Shown here one piece after another: positions 25,469 through 32,760 of a stretch of DNA of 53,959 nucleotides (the stretch's first letter is position 1; each line of letters begins with the position of its first letter). Source of the stretch: Candidatus Saccharimonadota bacterium (GTDB lineage: Bacteria > Patescibacteriota > Saccharimonadia > Saccharimonadales > Saccharimonadaceae). The notes beneath the pieces were generated by a model. The model had not been told where the DNA came from and searched no databases. It saw nothing but the letters and a program-made list of their open reading frames with translations. A program made the translations under genes and the position numbers. The stretch covers positions 1 to 53,959 of the forward strand of contig JAGCNM010000023.1 of assembly GCA_017645955.1 (NCBI GenBank), read 5' to 3'.

Positions 25469-26377
25469 ATGGCAAAACGAGATTATTATGAAGTTTTAGG
25501 CGTTTCAAAAGACGCATCTGATGATGAAATTAAGAAGGCTTATCGTAAACTTGCGATTAAGTATCATCCGGATAAAAATCCAGGTGACAAGGAAGCAGAA
25601 GCGAAGTTTAAGGAAGTGAATGAGGCGCACGATGTTTTATCTGATAAGCAGAAGCGCGCGCGTTATGATCAGTTTGGACATGCTGGGGTTGGTGGAGCTT
25701 CAGGTAATCCGTTTGCGGGCGGGAATCCGTTTGGACAGGGTGGCAACTTTAACTTTAACGGACAGACATTCAATTTTGATTTTGGTGGAGCTGGCGGTTT
25801 TGAGGATATTTTAGGTAGTTTATTTGGATTCGGTGGGGCGAGAAGACCGCGACGGGGAGCGGATTATCAGACTTCAGTAACTCTTACTTTTGAAGAGGCA
25901 ATTTTCGGAACGACGAAAGAAGTATCGGCGAATGGCGAGGATATAAAGGTAAAAATTCCGGCGGGAATTGATGATGGAATGTCGATTAGGCTGCGCGGTA
26001 AAGGTGGTGAGGCGCCGGAAGGTGGAACAGAAAAAGGTGATCTTTATGTACGAATTCGGGTTAAACCACATAAGAATTTGACTCGTGAGGGAGCCATAAT
26101 CCTTTCGGAAGAAACGATTAGTATGGTAGATGCGGCGCTCGGATGCGAAATTGAAGTTGAGACGGTAGATGGACCAATACGTATGAAGGTGCCGGCGGGA
26201 ACGCAGTCAGGAACGCCATTTAAGTTGTCTGGACACGGGGTACCGTTTAGGGCGGACGGAGATAGAGGGCCGCATATTGTGACGGTAATTGTTGAGACGC
26301 CGAAAAATCTTTCGCGAAGACAAAAAGAATTACTAGAAGAATTTAGAAAAAGTAAGAAACGTGGATTTTGGGGTTAA
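25469..26377 (+). CDS. dnaJ: J-domain co-chaperone lacking the zinc-finger domain
   Basis: The 302-residue protein has a J domain (1-70) with the HPD triad at 33-35, a Gly/Phe-rich linker (about 75-130) and two C-terminal beta domains (about 138-290). The four CxxCxGxG zinc motifs of classical DnaJ are absent; only one cysteine occurs in the whole protein. This is the CbpA-type layout. It stimulates DnaK and binds unfolded clients. The start [11 protein letters not shown] was chosen because it begins the J domain and lies six bases after TATAAT; an upstream ATG falls inside the operator. DnaK and GrpE are not in the window. Confidence 0.92.
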   Translation: MAKRDYYEVLGVSKDASDDEIKKAYRKLAIKYHPDKNPGDKEAEAKFKEVNEAHDVLSDKQKRARYDQFGHAGVGGASGNPFAGGNPFGQGGNFNFNGQTFNFDFGGAGGFEDILGSLFGFGGARRPRRGADYQTSVTLTFEEAIFGTTKEVSANGEDIKVKIPAGIDDGMSIRLRGKGGEAPEGGTEKGDLYVRIRVKPHKNLTREGAIILSEETISMVDAALGCEIEVETVDGPIRMKVPAGTQSGTPFKLSGHGVPFRADGDRGPHIVTVIVETPKNLSRRQKELLEEFRKSKKRGFWG

Positions 26378-26381
26378 TTAA

Positions 26382-26600
26382 TTAAATACGAACTCTAGTT
26401 TCTACTAAGCCGGTTTTGACGTTTCGGATAACGAGGTCGACGCCGTTGCTCGCCCTTTCAATGCGGTGCGTAACCCAACCGGAAGAGTCGCGCACAACTA
26501 ATGTATTTGAAACAAGACTCCCCTCAATATAAGAACTGGAGCCATCTGGCGAACGGTAGATGACTCCATTTCTCACTAACATGTCTTCTAAGTATCCCAT
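26382..26600 (-). CDS. small hypothetical protein
   Basis: This 72-residue protein has no recognised family. It appears to be mostly beta strand (RNGVIYRSPDGSSSYIEGSL, TLVVRDSSGWVTHRIE), ending RNVKTGLVETRVRI. A strong AGGAGG site precedes the ATG. It converges on the dnaJ-like gene with only four bases between the stops. It is small, soluble and without cysteine. Confidence 0.65.
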   Translation of the reverse strand: MGYLEDMLVRNGVIYRSPDGSSSYIEGSLVSNTLVVRDSSGWVTHRIERASNGVDLVIRNVKTGLVETRVRI

Positions 26601-26687
26601 CGGGATTTACCTCCTTTTTAAATTATTCAATCAATTTCAGTGTAGCTTTATAGAAAGAAAAATGCAAGCATATGGATAATTATGTGG

Positions 26688-26693
26688 TATAAT
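26688..26693 (+). promoter_or_regulatory. rny promoter -10
   Basis: TGGTATAAT (extended -10 form) lies about 85 bases before the rny start, predicting a leader of roughly 80 bases. Confidence 0.6.
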
Positions 26694-26734
26694 AAGAGAG
26701 GAAATTTATTAATTTGATTTTAATTTGTTAAATC

Positions 26735-26757
26735 GTTGGTATAAGGAAAATACCGAC
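26735..26757 (+). other. hairpin in the rny 5' leader
   Basis: GTTGGTAT, loop AAGGAAA, ATACCGAC: eight pairs with one G-U. The loop carries a GGAAA that mimics a ribosome site. It lies 21 bases before the start codon and could influence translation or serve as a processing site. Confidence 0.5.
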
Positions 26758-26778
26758 AAAACAATTAGAAAGGGCAAT

Positions 26779-28296
26779 ATGGAAGTAGTAATCCCGATTA
26801 TTGCCGCCGTGGTAGGTGTAGCTGCTGGGGCCGGCGGGATTTTTGCGTATAATAAAAAGAAAGAGAATGGTGGGAAAGATAAGGCTGATGATTTAGTTCG
26901 TAAAGCAAAAAGAGAAGCTTCGGACATTGTTTTAAATGCGAAGAAGGAGGCTTCGGAAATTGCGGAAAAGAATCAAGCGGAAGAAAATGAACGTAGAAAA
27001 GAGTGGAAGAAGACGGAGAACCGTTTAGCGGAACGTGAGACGACTCTTGATTCGAAACTTGATCAGCTTGAAAAGAAGTCAGAAAAACTAAATCGTGAAG
27101 AAAAAGAACTTGAGGAATTAAAGAACGAGATTCGCGATATTCGTAATCGTCAACATGAGAAGCTTGAAAAAATCGCGGGCTTATCGAAAGCGGATGCGCG
27201 CGAAAAGTTGATGAAGATGACTGAGAATGACATTAAACAGGATTTAGTCGGTTTAATTACGAAAGAACAAAAAGAAATTAAACACGATATTGATGAAACT
27301 GCGCAAGCGATGCTTTTAACCGCGATGGAAAGAATGTCGTCGGAGGTAACGGCGGATCGTACGATTACCGCGTTAAAACTTCCTGATGACGACATGAAGG
27401 GGCGCATTATTGGTAAGGAAGGACGTAATATTCAAGCATTACAGCGTGCAACTGGTGTAGATATTATGGTTGATGATACGCCGGGGATGGTAGTTCTTTC
27501 ATCGTTTGATCCGATTCGTCGTCAGGTTGCGAGATATGCGTTAGAGCGCTTAATGAAGGATGGACGTATTAACCCAGCTTCGATCGAAGAGTCGGTTGAA
27601 AAAGCGGAAAAGGAAATTGAAAAGGAAGTGGTTAGAGCTGGTGAAGATGCAGCGAGAGAAGTTGGCGTAGTTGGAATTCCACGTGAGATTTTACACTTAC
27701 TTGGTGAGTTAAAGTTTAGAACTTCTTATGGGCAAAACGTTCTTTTGCATTCAATTGAGATGGCGCATGTTGCGGGGATGATTGCAGAAGAAATTGGTGC
27801 GGATAAAAGAATTGCGAAAACCGCAGCTTTACTTCATGATATGGGTAAAGCGGTTACACACAAGATTGAGGGGAAGCATGCAGATATCGGCGCAGAGCTC
27901 GCAAAGAAATATGGTATGAGCGATCCGATAGTACATGCGATTGCGGCGCACCATGATGATATTGAACCAACAACGCCGGAAGCAATTATCGTAAAGATTT
28001 GTGATGCGATGAGTGCGGCGCGACCAGGCGCGAGAAATATTTCGGCAGAGAACTTTGCGGAAAGAATGAAGGATCTTGAGAATATTGCGACTTCGTTCCC
28101 GGGCATCGACAAGGCTTACGCAATTTCAGCGGGTCGTGAAATTCGGGTAATTGTGGAACCGAAACAAATTGATGATTTGTCGGCTTTGAAGTTAGCGCGT
28201 GATATTGCGAACAAGATTGAAGCGACGATGAGTTATCCGGGCGTGATTAAAGTGAATGTAATTCGTGAGACACGCGCGGTTGAGTATGCAAAATAA
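26779..28296 (+). CDS. rny: ribonuclease Y
   Basis: RNase Y is a membrane-tethered endonuclease that starts mRNA decay. The 505 residues are normal. It has an N-terminal membrane helix (about 4-22), a long coiled coil (about 30-170), a KH domain with IIGKEGRNIQAL near 209, and an HD domain with the metal pair in LLHDMGKAV near 353. The start MEVVIPI was chosen because it follows AAAGGG and puts the membrane helix at the very N-terminus; an in-frame ATG 54 bases upstream lies within the leader hairpin region. The stop codon is embedded in the start of the next gene. Confidence 0.95.
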   Translation: MEVVIPIIAAVVGVAAGAGGIFAYNKKKENGGKDKADDLVRKAKREASDIVLNAKKEASEIAEKNQAEENERRKEWKKTENRLAERETTLDSKLDQLEKKSEKLNREEKELEELKNEIRDIRNRQHEKLEKIAGLSKADAREKLMKMTENDIKQDLVGLITKEQKEIKHDIDETAQAMLLTAMERMSSEVTADRTITALKLPDDDMKGRIIGKEGRNIQALQRATGVDIMVDDTPGMVVLSSFDPIRRQVARYALERLMKDGRINPASIEESVEKAEKEIEKEVVRAGEDAAREVGVVGIPREILHLLGELKFRTSYGQNVLLHSIEMAHVAGMIAEEIGADKRIAKTAALLHDMGKAVTHKIEGKHADIGAELAKKYGMSDPIVHAIAAHHDDIEPTTPEAIIVKICDAMSAARPGARNISAENFAERMKDLENIATSFPGIDKAYAISAGREIRVIVEPKQIDDLSALKLARDIANKIEATMSYPGVIKVNVIRETRAVEYAK

Positions 28297-28486
28297 GTAT
28301 CGGGAATTTGAACCGAAAAAATGCTGGGTGGGTGAGACGCAGAAGATTTGTTATGATACGCGCGAAGAAGCGGAACTCGCGGCGAGAGTGGCAGAATACG
28401 ATCATGGAATAAATGGTCTCGGAGTTTATAAATGTGAATATGGTGATCACTGGCATTTAACAAAGGGAGACACGGATGCAAAATAA
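28286..28486 (+). CDS. small Cys/His-containing hypothetical protein
   Basis: The 66-residue protein starts at an ATG that overlaps the rny stop by 11 bases (ATGCAAAATAA). Visible features are [13 protein letters not shown] in the N-terminal half, the [15 protein letters not shown] helix, and [15 protein letters not shown], reminiscent of small zinc-binding proteins that end in a C-x-x-x-x-H-W-H-L motif. An upstream ATG at 28265 in the same frame would overlap rny further and is less likely. It is translationally coupled to rny and to the DUF1653 gene. The function is unknown. Confidence 0.72.
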   Translation: MQNKYREFEPKKCWVGETQKICYDTREEAELAARVAEYDHGINGLGVYKCEYGDHWHLTKGDTDAK

Positions 28487-28727
28487 AGTTGTTGTTCATG
28501 GAGTTTATAAGCATTATAAAGGTGATTTGTATATCGTTGAAGATTTAGCGGAACACTCGGAAACGGGAGAGACGTTAGTTCTCTACCGAGCGCTTTATGG
28601 CGACGGAATATTATACGCGAGACCTCTCGAAATGTTTTTAAGTAAAGTAGACAAGAAAAAATATCCGAAAGTGAAACAAAAGTTTCGTTTTGAATTACAA
28701 GAAATTAATAGTAAGAACAAGAAATGA
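28476..28727 (+). CDS. DUF1653 family protein
   Basis: This small soluble protein of 83 residues carries the DUF1653 pattern: [20 protein letters not shown], then [11 protein letters not shown] and a WARPL-like block read here as [10 protein letters not shown] disordered, lysine-rich tail follows (about 62-83). The biochemical role of the family is not established. The start overlaps the previous stop by 11 bases with the identical sequence found at the rny junction, and AAAGGGAG lies before it. It overlaps the AlkD-like gene by four bases. Confidence 0.82.
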   Translation: MQNKVVVHGVYKHYKGDLYIVEDLAEHSETGETLVLYRALYGDGILYARPLEMFLSKVDKKKYPKVKQKFRFELQEINSKNKK

Positions 28728-29401
28728 ATGATTTGCGAGAACGACTGGAAGAATTAGCGGAAGATAATTATCGGGAGTTTTCGAAAAAGTTAACGCCGAC
28801 GAAATATCTGATTTTAGGAGTTAGAACTCCAAAAGTGAGGGAGTTTGCAAAATCGGTTCCGGTTGGTGAGATCGAAAATTATTTAAGGCTGAAACCGAAG
28901 ACGTTTGAGGATGTTTTACTACGCGGGTTTTTAATCGGAAGATTACCATACAAAGAAATGTTAGAATGGTTTGATTCGCAAGTTGAATACATTGATAACT
29001 GGGCGACGTGCGATATGTTTTGTTCGGCGTTAAGACCGGCAATCAAAAAACAGCTTCCGAAGTTTTTAGATTTGAAAATAAAGAAATTACTTGAGGATGA
29101 ACATGAATTTACGATAAGAGTTGGATTAGTACTTTTAAAAGCTTATTATGTCGAGACAAATAATTTGGCGTGGATTTTTGAGGAAGTGGAGAAATTAGCT
29201 TCGCGTGAAGAATACTATATTAGAATGGCGATTGCGTGGTTAATTTCGGAATGCTTTATTAAATATCCGGCTGCAACAACGGGATATTTAGTTTCGTCTA
29301 GTTTACCTAAATGGACGTTTAATAAAACGATATCGAAAATATGCGATTCGTATCGGGTTGATGCGGAAGAAAAGAAACTATTAAGAAAGATGAGAAAATG
29401 A
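28724..29401 (+). CDS. AlkD-like DNA alkylation repair protein
   Basis: The 225-residue all-helical protein has HEAT-like repeats typical of the DNA alkylation repair (AlkC/AlkD) family. [17 protein letters not shown] is near 26-42, followed by [11 protein letters not shown], then [11 protein letters not shown] with the Trp-Ala-x-x-Asp segment that contains the catalytic aspartate, and [15 protein letters not shown]. AlkD enzymes excise 3-methyladenine and 7-methylguanine without flipping the base. It is fourth in the rny-led overlapping operon and overlaps the GrpB gene by four bases. Confidence 0.88.
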   Translation: MNDLRERLEELAEDNYREFSKKLTPTKYLILGVRTPKVREFAKSVPVGEIENYLRLKPKTFEDVLLRGFLIGRLPYKEMLEWFDSQVEYIDNWATCDMFCSALRPAIKKQLPKFLDLKIKKLLEDEHEFTIRVGLVLLKAYYVETNNLAWIFEEVEKLASREEYYIRMAIAWLISECFIKYPAATTGYLVSSSLPKWTFNKTISKICDSYRVDAEEKKLLRKMRK

Positions 29402-29928
29402 GTGTAAGTATAAAAGAATATCACGAAGAATTGAAAGAACGATTTGAAATGGAAGCGGAGAGATTGCGTGGAGCATTAGGTGAAGATGTAATGATTGAAC
29501 ATGTGGGGAGTTCGGCGGTAGGAATCGGTGGGAAGAATATTGTAGATATTTTAGTTGGGGTAAAAGATGTGAACGAAATGAAGATGGTGCGAGATAAAAT
29601 AATACCATTAGATTATCGTGAAGGGCACGACACACATCCAGATAGAATATTTATGGCGTGGCGAAATAACGACGATGGTTCGGACAGGGAAACGGGCGAA
29701 GGGGATTATCATGTGCATATTGTGGTGAAAGGATCGGAGGAATGTATGAATATGATAAGGTTACGTGATTATTTACGCGCGAATCCGGATGAAGCAAAAA
29801 AGTATTTCGAGATGAAATCGGTTTTTGCTAAGGATGCTGGGTATGACAGAAAAAAGTATAAAGCACTAAAAAGTTCTTATGTAGGAAAGTTAATTGAAAA
29901 AGCTAAAGCAGAGGACATTGGTCGATAA
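29398..29928 (+). CDS. GrpB/UPF0157 family nucleotidyltransferase-like protein
   Basis: The 176-residue protein has the GrpB fold: HVGSSAVGIGGKNIVDILVGV (about 33-53) contains the nucleotidyltransferase-type Gly-Ser-Ser and acidic strand. HDTHPDRIFMAW and YHVHIVVKGSEE follow. A helical C-terminal region contains RDYLRANPDEAKKY, a block strongly conserved in the family, and KYKALKSSYVGKLI. The biological role of the family is not settled. It is the last gene of the rny operon by overlap. Its end overlaps the convergent Ham1-like gene by 26 bases. Confidence 0.87.
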   Translation: MSVSIKEYHEELKERFEMEAERLRGALGEDVMIEHVGSSAVGIGGKNIVDILVGVKDVNEMKMVRDKIIPLDYREGHDTHPDRIFMAWRNNDDGSDRETGEGDYHVHIVVKGSEECMNMIRLRDYLRANPDEAKKYFEMKSVFAKDAGYDRKKYKALKSSYVGKLIEKAKAEDIGR

Positions 29929-30547
29929 GGCCTTTGATGGCGTCTTTTTGGAGATTCCAGTAGGCTTTCCAGCTGTCTTCTTCGGAGAGTTCGGAGTCAT
30001 ATTTCCATTCTCCATCTACAAAAACTTTTAGGACTGGCGCGAAGCAAAAACCAGGAACTTTTTTGGGGGATATTTTTTCTACGATTTTAGTATCTTTTGG
30101 ATCAGTTGCAGCAAGAGCAGAGACGACTTTGATTTCACCGTTTTCATGCCAGGCGAGAGCATAGCCCCAGTCAAAGCGAGTAGGAACTTCTCCGCCATAT
30201 TTGTGGGCAATTTCGGAAAGAACTTTTTCGCCGTTTTCGTCAGAATATTCTCCCATTCTTCTGGCGATAAATTCTTTGTTATGGTTCTTTAGATCATCTT
30301 CTTCATCAACGCCAATTAAAGTATTTGTATCATCGCGAGCGAGGACTGGTAAGTCTTTATATTGTTTAGCGTAGCCGAGAGCTTTTTCAGCTGCGATTGC
30401 TTTGGCGGTCAGTTCGGTTTCGTCGGGCTCGTTTAAGGTCAGATTTAGGTCGGAAAAGGATAGGCCTTCGTATCCTAACTTTGATAGGATTTTTTTAAAG
30501 GTCATGATTTTTCCGGGATTGGTGGTTGCGATAAGAATTTGTTTCAT
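29903..30547 (-). CDS. Ham1/RdgB-like nucleoside triphosphate pyrophosphatase (divergent)
   Basis: The 214-residue protein begins MKQILIATTNPGKIMTFKKI, the ATxNPGK nucleotide-binding start of the Ham1 (ITP/XTP pyrophosphatase) family. VLARDDTNTL near 68-77 replaces the usual A-D-D-S-G-L block. PGFCFAPVL and a late K-D-x-I segment fit the remaining pattern. Such enzymes remove deaminated purine nucleotides before they enter DNA or RNA. The divergence at the Asp-Ser-Gly site makes the exact substrate uncertain. TGCTACAAT on this strand lies six bases before the ATG, so the mRNA is probably leaderless. Confidence 0.78.
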   Translation of the reverse strand: MKQILIATTNPGKIMTFKKILSKLGYEGLSFSDLNLTLNEPDETELTAKAIAAEKALGYAKQYKDLPVLARDDTNTLIGVDEEDDLKNHNKEFIARRMGEYSDENGEKVLSEIAHKYGGEVPTRFDWGYALAWHENGEIKVVSALAATDPKDTKIVEKISPKKVPGFCFAPVLKVFVDGEWKYDSELSEEDSWKAYWNLQKDAIKGLIDQCPLL

Positions 30548-30553
30548 AGTTTT

Positions 30554-30559
30554 ATTGTA
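30554..30559 (-). promoter_or_regulatory. -10 element, leaderless promoter of the Ham1-like gene
   Basis: TGCTACAAT (extended -10 form) on the minus strand, six bases, ATG at 30547. Confidence 0.6.
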
Positions 30560-30569
30560 GCATGCAGTG

Positions 30570-30594
30570 TATAATAATGTATAAAGAGAAAGGA
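30570..30594 (+). promoter_or_regulatory. promoter -10 and ribosome site of the zinc-ribbon gene
   Basis: TATAAT at 30570-30575 and AAAGGA at 30589-30594 precede the ATG at 30600. It is divergent from the Ham1-like gene. Confidence 0.6.
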
Positions 30595-30599
30595 TTAAT

Positions 30600-30860
30600 A
30601 TGGAAGAGAAAATTTGTCAAAGTTGTGCGATGCCATTAACGTCGGATGAGATGTTTGGAACTAATGCAGACGGAAGTGTGAACGAAGATTATTGTAAATG
30701 GTGTTATAACGAAGGTAAGTTTTTGGATGAATGTACGATGGAAGAATATATTGAAAAATGCTCGCAGTTTGGTGAGCAGGCAGGGATGACGAATGAGCAG
30801 ATGAAAGAATATTGTACAAAGGTCTTCCCAACTTTAAAAAGATGGAAGAAGGCGGAATAG
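30600..30860 (+). CDS. putative zinc-ribbon protein
   Basis: The 86-residue protein has an N-terminal CQSC (6-9), PLTSDEMFGTNADGS and CKWC (about 33-36), forming the four-cysteine site of the small putative zinc-ribbon family. A helical C-terminal half has further cysteines and ends KVFPTLKRWKK. The family is widespread in anaerobes and has no proven role. It is followed after four bases by the metallo-hydrolase gene, so the two are co-transcribed from the promoter at 30570. Confidence 0.82.
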   Translation: MEEKICQSCAMPLTSDEMFGTNADGSVNEDYCKWCYNEGKFLDECTMEEYIEKCSQFGEQAGMTNEQMKEYCTKVFPTLKRWKKAE

Positions 30861-30864
30861 TTTA

Positions 30865-31419
30865 ATGAAAATTGAATATCTAGGACACGCGTGTTTTAGG
30901 TTAGACGATGAATTGGTGATTGATCCGTATAAAGACGGTTCGGTGCCGGGTCTTCCGCCTTTGCGAGCGACGGCGATGAAAGTGATATGTTCGCATGGGC
31001 ATGCGGACCATAGTGGGGTGGAGTGCGTGGAATTGGTGCCTGGTGAATGTGGGTTTGAAATTTTAGAAGTACCGAGTTTTCATGATGATGCTAATGGGGC
31101 GCTACGTGGGCCGAATACGATTTTTGTGATTTCTAAAAATGGTGAGAAGTTGGTACATCTAGGAGATTTGGGACATTTTCCGAATGAGGAACAATTAGAA
31201 GCGATTTCGAACGCGGATTATTTGTTAATTCCGGTTGGTGGTTATTATACGATTGATGCAGAAATGGCGGTTAAAATTTGTGAGGTCGCGAAGCCGAAAT
31301 GTATTATTCCGATGCATTATCGGACGGCTAGTTCCGGGTATCCGGAGTTTGCGATGGTGGATGAGTTCTTGAAACTGGCTGAAGAAAAAGGGATTGTTGA
31401 CAAAGTAAAGGTTTATTAA
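30865..31419 (+). CDS. metallo-beta-lactamase fold hydrolase
   Basis: The 184-residue protein begins MKIEYLGHACFRL, as in the L-ascorbate-6-phosphate lactonase-like (UPF0173-related) branch of the superfamily. The metal site includes CSHGHADHSG (about 46-55), a His in VPSFHDDANG, LVHLGDLGHFP (about 93-103) and IPMHYR (about 151-156). The superfamily hydrolyses esters, thioesters or phosphodiesters; the substrate here is unknown. It follows the zinc-ribbon gene closely. Confidence 0.88.
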   Translation: MKIEYLGHACFRLDDELVIDPYKDGSVPGLPPLRATAMKVICSHGHADHSGVECVELVPGECGFEILEVPSFHDDANGALRGPNTIFVISKNGEKLVHLGDLGHFPNEEQLEAISNADYLLIPVGGYYTIDAEMAVKICEVAKPKCIIPMHYRTASSGYPEFAMVDEFLKLAEEKGIVDKVKVY

Positions 31420-31472
31420 AGCGTAGGGGTTTTGGACGAAACTTTTATGTTTTCTTTTTGATGCGTTGGTAG

Positions 31473-31502
31473 TTGAAATTGTTTTTAGAGTATGTATATA
31501 AT
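31473..31502 (+). promoter_or_regulatory. promoter in the 31420-31824 gap
   Basis: TTGAAA (31473-31478), an 18-base spacer and TATAAT (31497-31502). Predicted transcription start is near 31509, with no conventional gene downstream on this strand. Confidence 0.65.
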
Positions 31503-31667
31503 GCTGGCGGGTTGGAGAAGTTTTGTTTACGAGTAATATAGATTCCCCGCGATGCGAGCGAACCATCCTTTGGTTCGCTCCGAGAAGGGGGGATTTATAC
31601 GTTGGTATTCTAGAAAGCCTTGGTTGCCGTCCTCCCGACGAACACAAAAACGAAAGGAGGTGCGCTT

Positions 31668-31739
31668 ATGGAAGTGGAATGTTTATTTTATTTCAAACTT
31701 AGGCGCAAGCCAAAAACAAAAAAGTTACTGTTGTCGTAG
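31668..31739 (+). CDS. possible 23-residue basic peptide
   Basis: ATG follows a very strong AAAGGAGG (31653-31660) with seven-base spacing. The peptide is basic (about seven Lys/Arg), starts MEVECLFYFKLRRKP and ends in LLLS. Its stop codon TAG lies inside the hairpin at 31724-31754. The ribosome site can be masked by upstream CCTCC. A leader peptide for attenuation, a small toxin or a chance frame are all possible; nothing downstream on the same strand would be controlled by an attenuator, since the next gene is convergent. Confidence 0.4.
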   Translation: MEVECLFYFKLRRKPKTKKLLLS

Positions 31740-31754
31740 TAGACGAACAGTAAC
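31724..31754 (+). other. hairpin overlapping the short peptide stop codon
   Basis: GTTACTGTT (31724-31732) pairs with AACAGTAAC (31746-31754). GTC/GAC inside extends the stem with one bulged base. A weak TTCTTT follows, so termination here is possible but poor. Confidence 0.6.
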
Positions 31755-31768
31755 AGTTCTTTAACCTA

Positions 31769-31792
31769 GGCAGGATTCTAGATCCTCCTGCC
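31769..31792. other. hairpin at the end of the 31.5-31.8 kb gap
   Basis: GGCAGGA (31769-31775) pairs with TCCTGCC (31786-31792). It lies between the candidate RNA and the convergent LiaF-like gene, and may be a terminator lacking a strong T run. Confidence 0.5.
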
Positions 31793-31824
31793 ACCATTAT
31801 ATTAATGCTAGCAAAAATCGTCAA

Positions 31825-32535
31825 CTATTTTTCGTCTTTGTTGGTGATGGTGATGCCGCCGAAACCGCCGGCTGCGTCAATATAGATAGTGTGTTTACCT
31901 TTTTCGGAAGGGTTTTTGCGATCGTCGGAGAAGCCGCCGAAAATGAAACCGGATTTTAGTTTAACTTTGACGTCGTCGGGGACGATGATGTCGATGCCGC
32001 CGAAGAGAGTGAAAGCTTTGATGACGGTGTCTTTTTCGAATTTGGCGTTTTTGAGATTTAATTTAGTACCACCGAAAATCGCGACGAGATTGGAGCCTTG
32101 GAAGGTTTCGTCTTTGTAGACGCGATCGCTACCAGAAAAGATGGCCATTTGGGAATCCATGGTTTTGCCGTCTTTTTCGGCTTCTTTTACTTTTTTCTCG
32201 ACCTCTTGGTCGTTTTTGTTGTGGAAGGTTGATCTAATAATGATGGTAAGGCCGGCGACAACTAAGAAGATGGCGAGTATGACTTTCCAGGCGACGTCAT
32301 AAGAAAAGACATCTTGGGCGGCAAGCAGAAGGATGACGCCAGCGGCGATGAAGCCGAGACTGGCTAATTTGTCTTTTTCGGTGATGAGGCTAATGACGCT
32401 TGGAACGATGATGAACAGGGTCCACCAGCCGTCGAAGAAGATGTTAAAGTTGAAAAGCCCGAATGCGTTGAGACCGAATACTAAACCTAGCGCAATAATG
32501 GCTACACCCCAGATAATTGGTTTGATTTGTTTCAT
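31825..32535 (-). CDS. LiaF-like membrane protein
   Basis: The 236-residue protein has four hydrophobic segments in the N-terminal half (about 8-25, 38-52, 58-75 and 83-102), as in the LiaI-LiaF transmembrane domain. A beta-repeat C-terminal domain (about 140-232) carries the repeating FGG pattern (VAIFGGTKLNLKNA, FTLFGGIDIIVPDDV, FIFGGFSDDR) typical of LiaF/DUF2154 proteins. LiaF restrains the LiaRS envelope-stress system in Firmicutes, but no LiaS or LiaR gene is nearby, so the role here is open. AAAGGAG precedes the ATG. Confidence 0.82.
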   Translation of the reverse strand: MKQIKPIIWGVAIIALGLVFGLNAFGLFNFNIFFDGWWTLFIIVPSVISLITEKDKLASLGFIAAGVILLLAAQDVFSYDVAWKVILAIFLVVAGLTIIIRSTFHNKNDQEVEKKVKEAEKDGKTMDSQMAIFSGSDRVYKDETFQGSNLVAIFGGTKLNLKNAKFEKDTVIKAFTLFGGIDIIVPDDVKVKLKSGFIFGGFSDDRKNPSEKGKHTIYIDAAGGFGGITITNKDEK

Positions 32536-32579
32536 TTGATAGCTCCTTTATGGGGTAATTATAACATAGAGTAGAGCGA

Positions 32580-32585
32580 TATAAT
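32580..32585 (+). promoter_or_regulatory. possible -10 element ahead of an orphan short frame
   Basis: TATAAT overlaps the first ATG (32584) of the short frame and lies ten bases before the second (32596). Confidence 0.35.
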
Positions 32586-32727
32586 GCCTAAAAGTATGCT
32601 TGCGGATGTAACGCTGGAGGAATTTATCGCTGGTGGGAGTTTGTCGTGGAATGGGTTTCGGTTTGGGAGTGATTCGATTATTATGCTCAGTTTGAGTATG
32701 AATAAAAAGCTATCAAGTACTTGTTGA
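32584..32727 (+). pseudogene. short open frame, possibly the 5' remnant of an interrupted gene
   Basis: The 47-codon frame begins MPKSMLADVTLEEFIAGGSL and has amino-acid composition like a real protein start. It ends in TGA inside the -35 region of the fic promoter. A -10 element is placed at its start. It may be what remains of a gene cut when the fic unit arrived, or an unrelated chance frame. No family was recognised. Confidence 0.3.
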
Positions 32728-32760
32728 CAACTTGATAGTTTTTTGATAAAATTATCAAGT
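32710..32760 (+). promoter_or_regulatory. three operator-like repeats over the fic promoter
   Basis: CTATCAAGT (32710-32718), its inverse ACTTGATAG (32730-32738) and TTATCAAGT (32752-32760) have centres about 20-22 bases apart. They overlap the consensus promoter TTGACA (32724-32729), N17, TAAAAT (32747-32752). The last copy abuts the start codon. This is a plausible autoregulatory operator for the C-terminal helix-turn-helix region of the Fic protein. Confidence 0.75.

Larger units (their letters stand above)
31509..31800 (+). ncRNA. candidate structured RNA or leader with internal short open frame
   Basis: This fills a 405-base stretch with no conventional gene. After a plausible promoter comes a stem-loop GAGCGAACC/GGTTCGCTC (31556-31564 and 31572-31580). 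It is enclosed by an outer stem ATTCCCC/GGGGGAT (31542-31548 and 31588-31594). CCTCC at 31631-31635 can pair with GGAGG of the ribosome site at 31656-31660. Two further hairpins lie at 31724-31754 and 31769-31792. No known RNA family was recognised: the RNase P, SRP and tmRNA signatures are missing. The end is set at the last hairpin and is uncertain. Confidence 0.45.

Noticed and set aside
31509-31800. tmRNA (ssrA)
   Set aside because: The end CCTGCC-ACCA and a 5' GGCGGG can pair, but the T-arm lacks a normal TTCRA loop and five-pair stem. The conserved 5' D-loop-like block is missing, and a tmRNA tag frame would not have a Shine-Dalgarno site.
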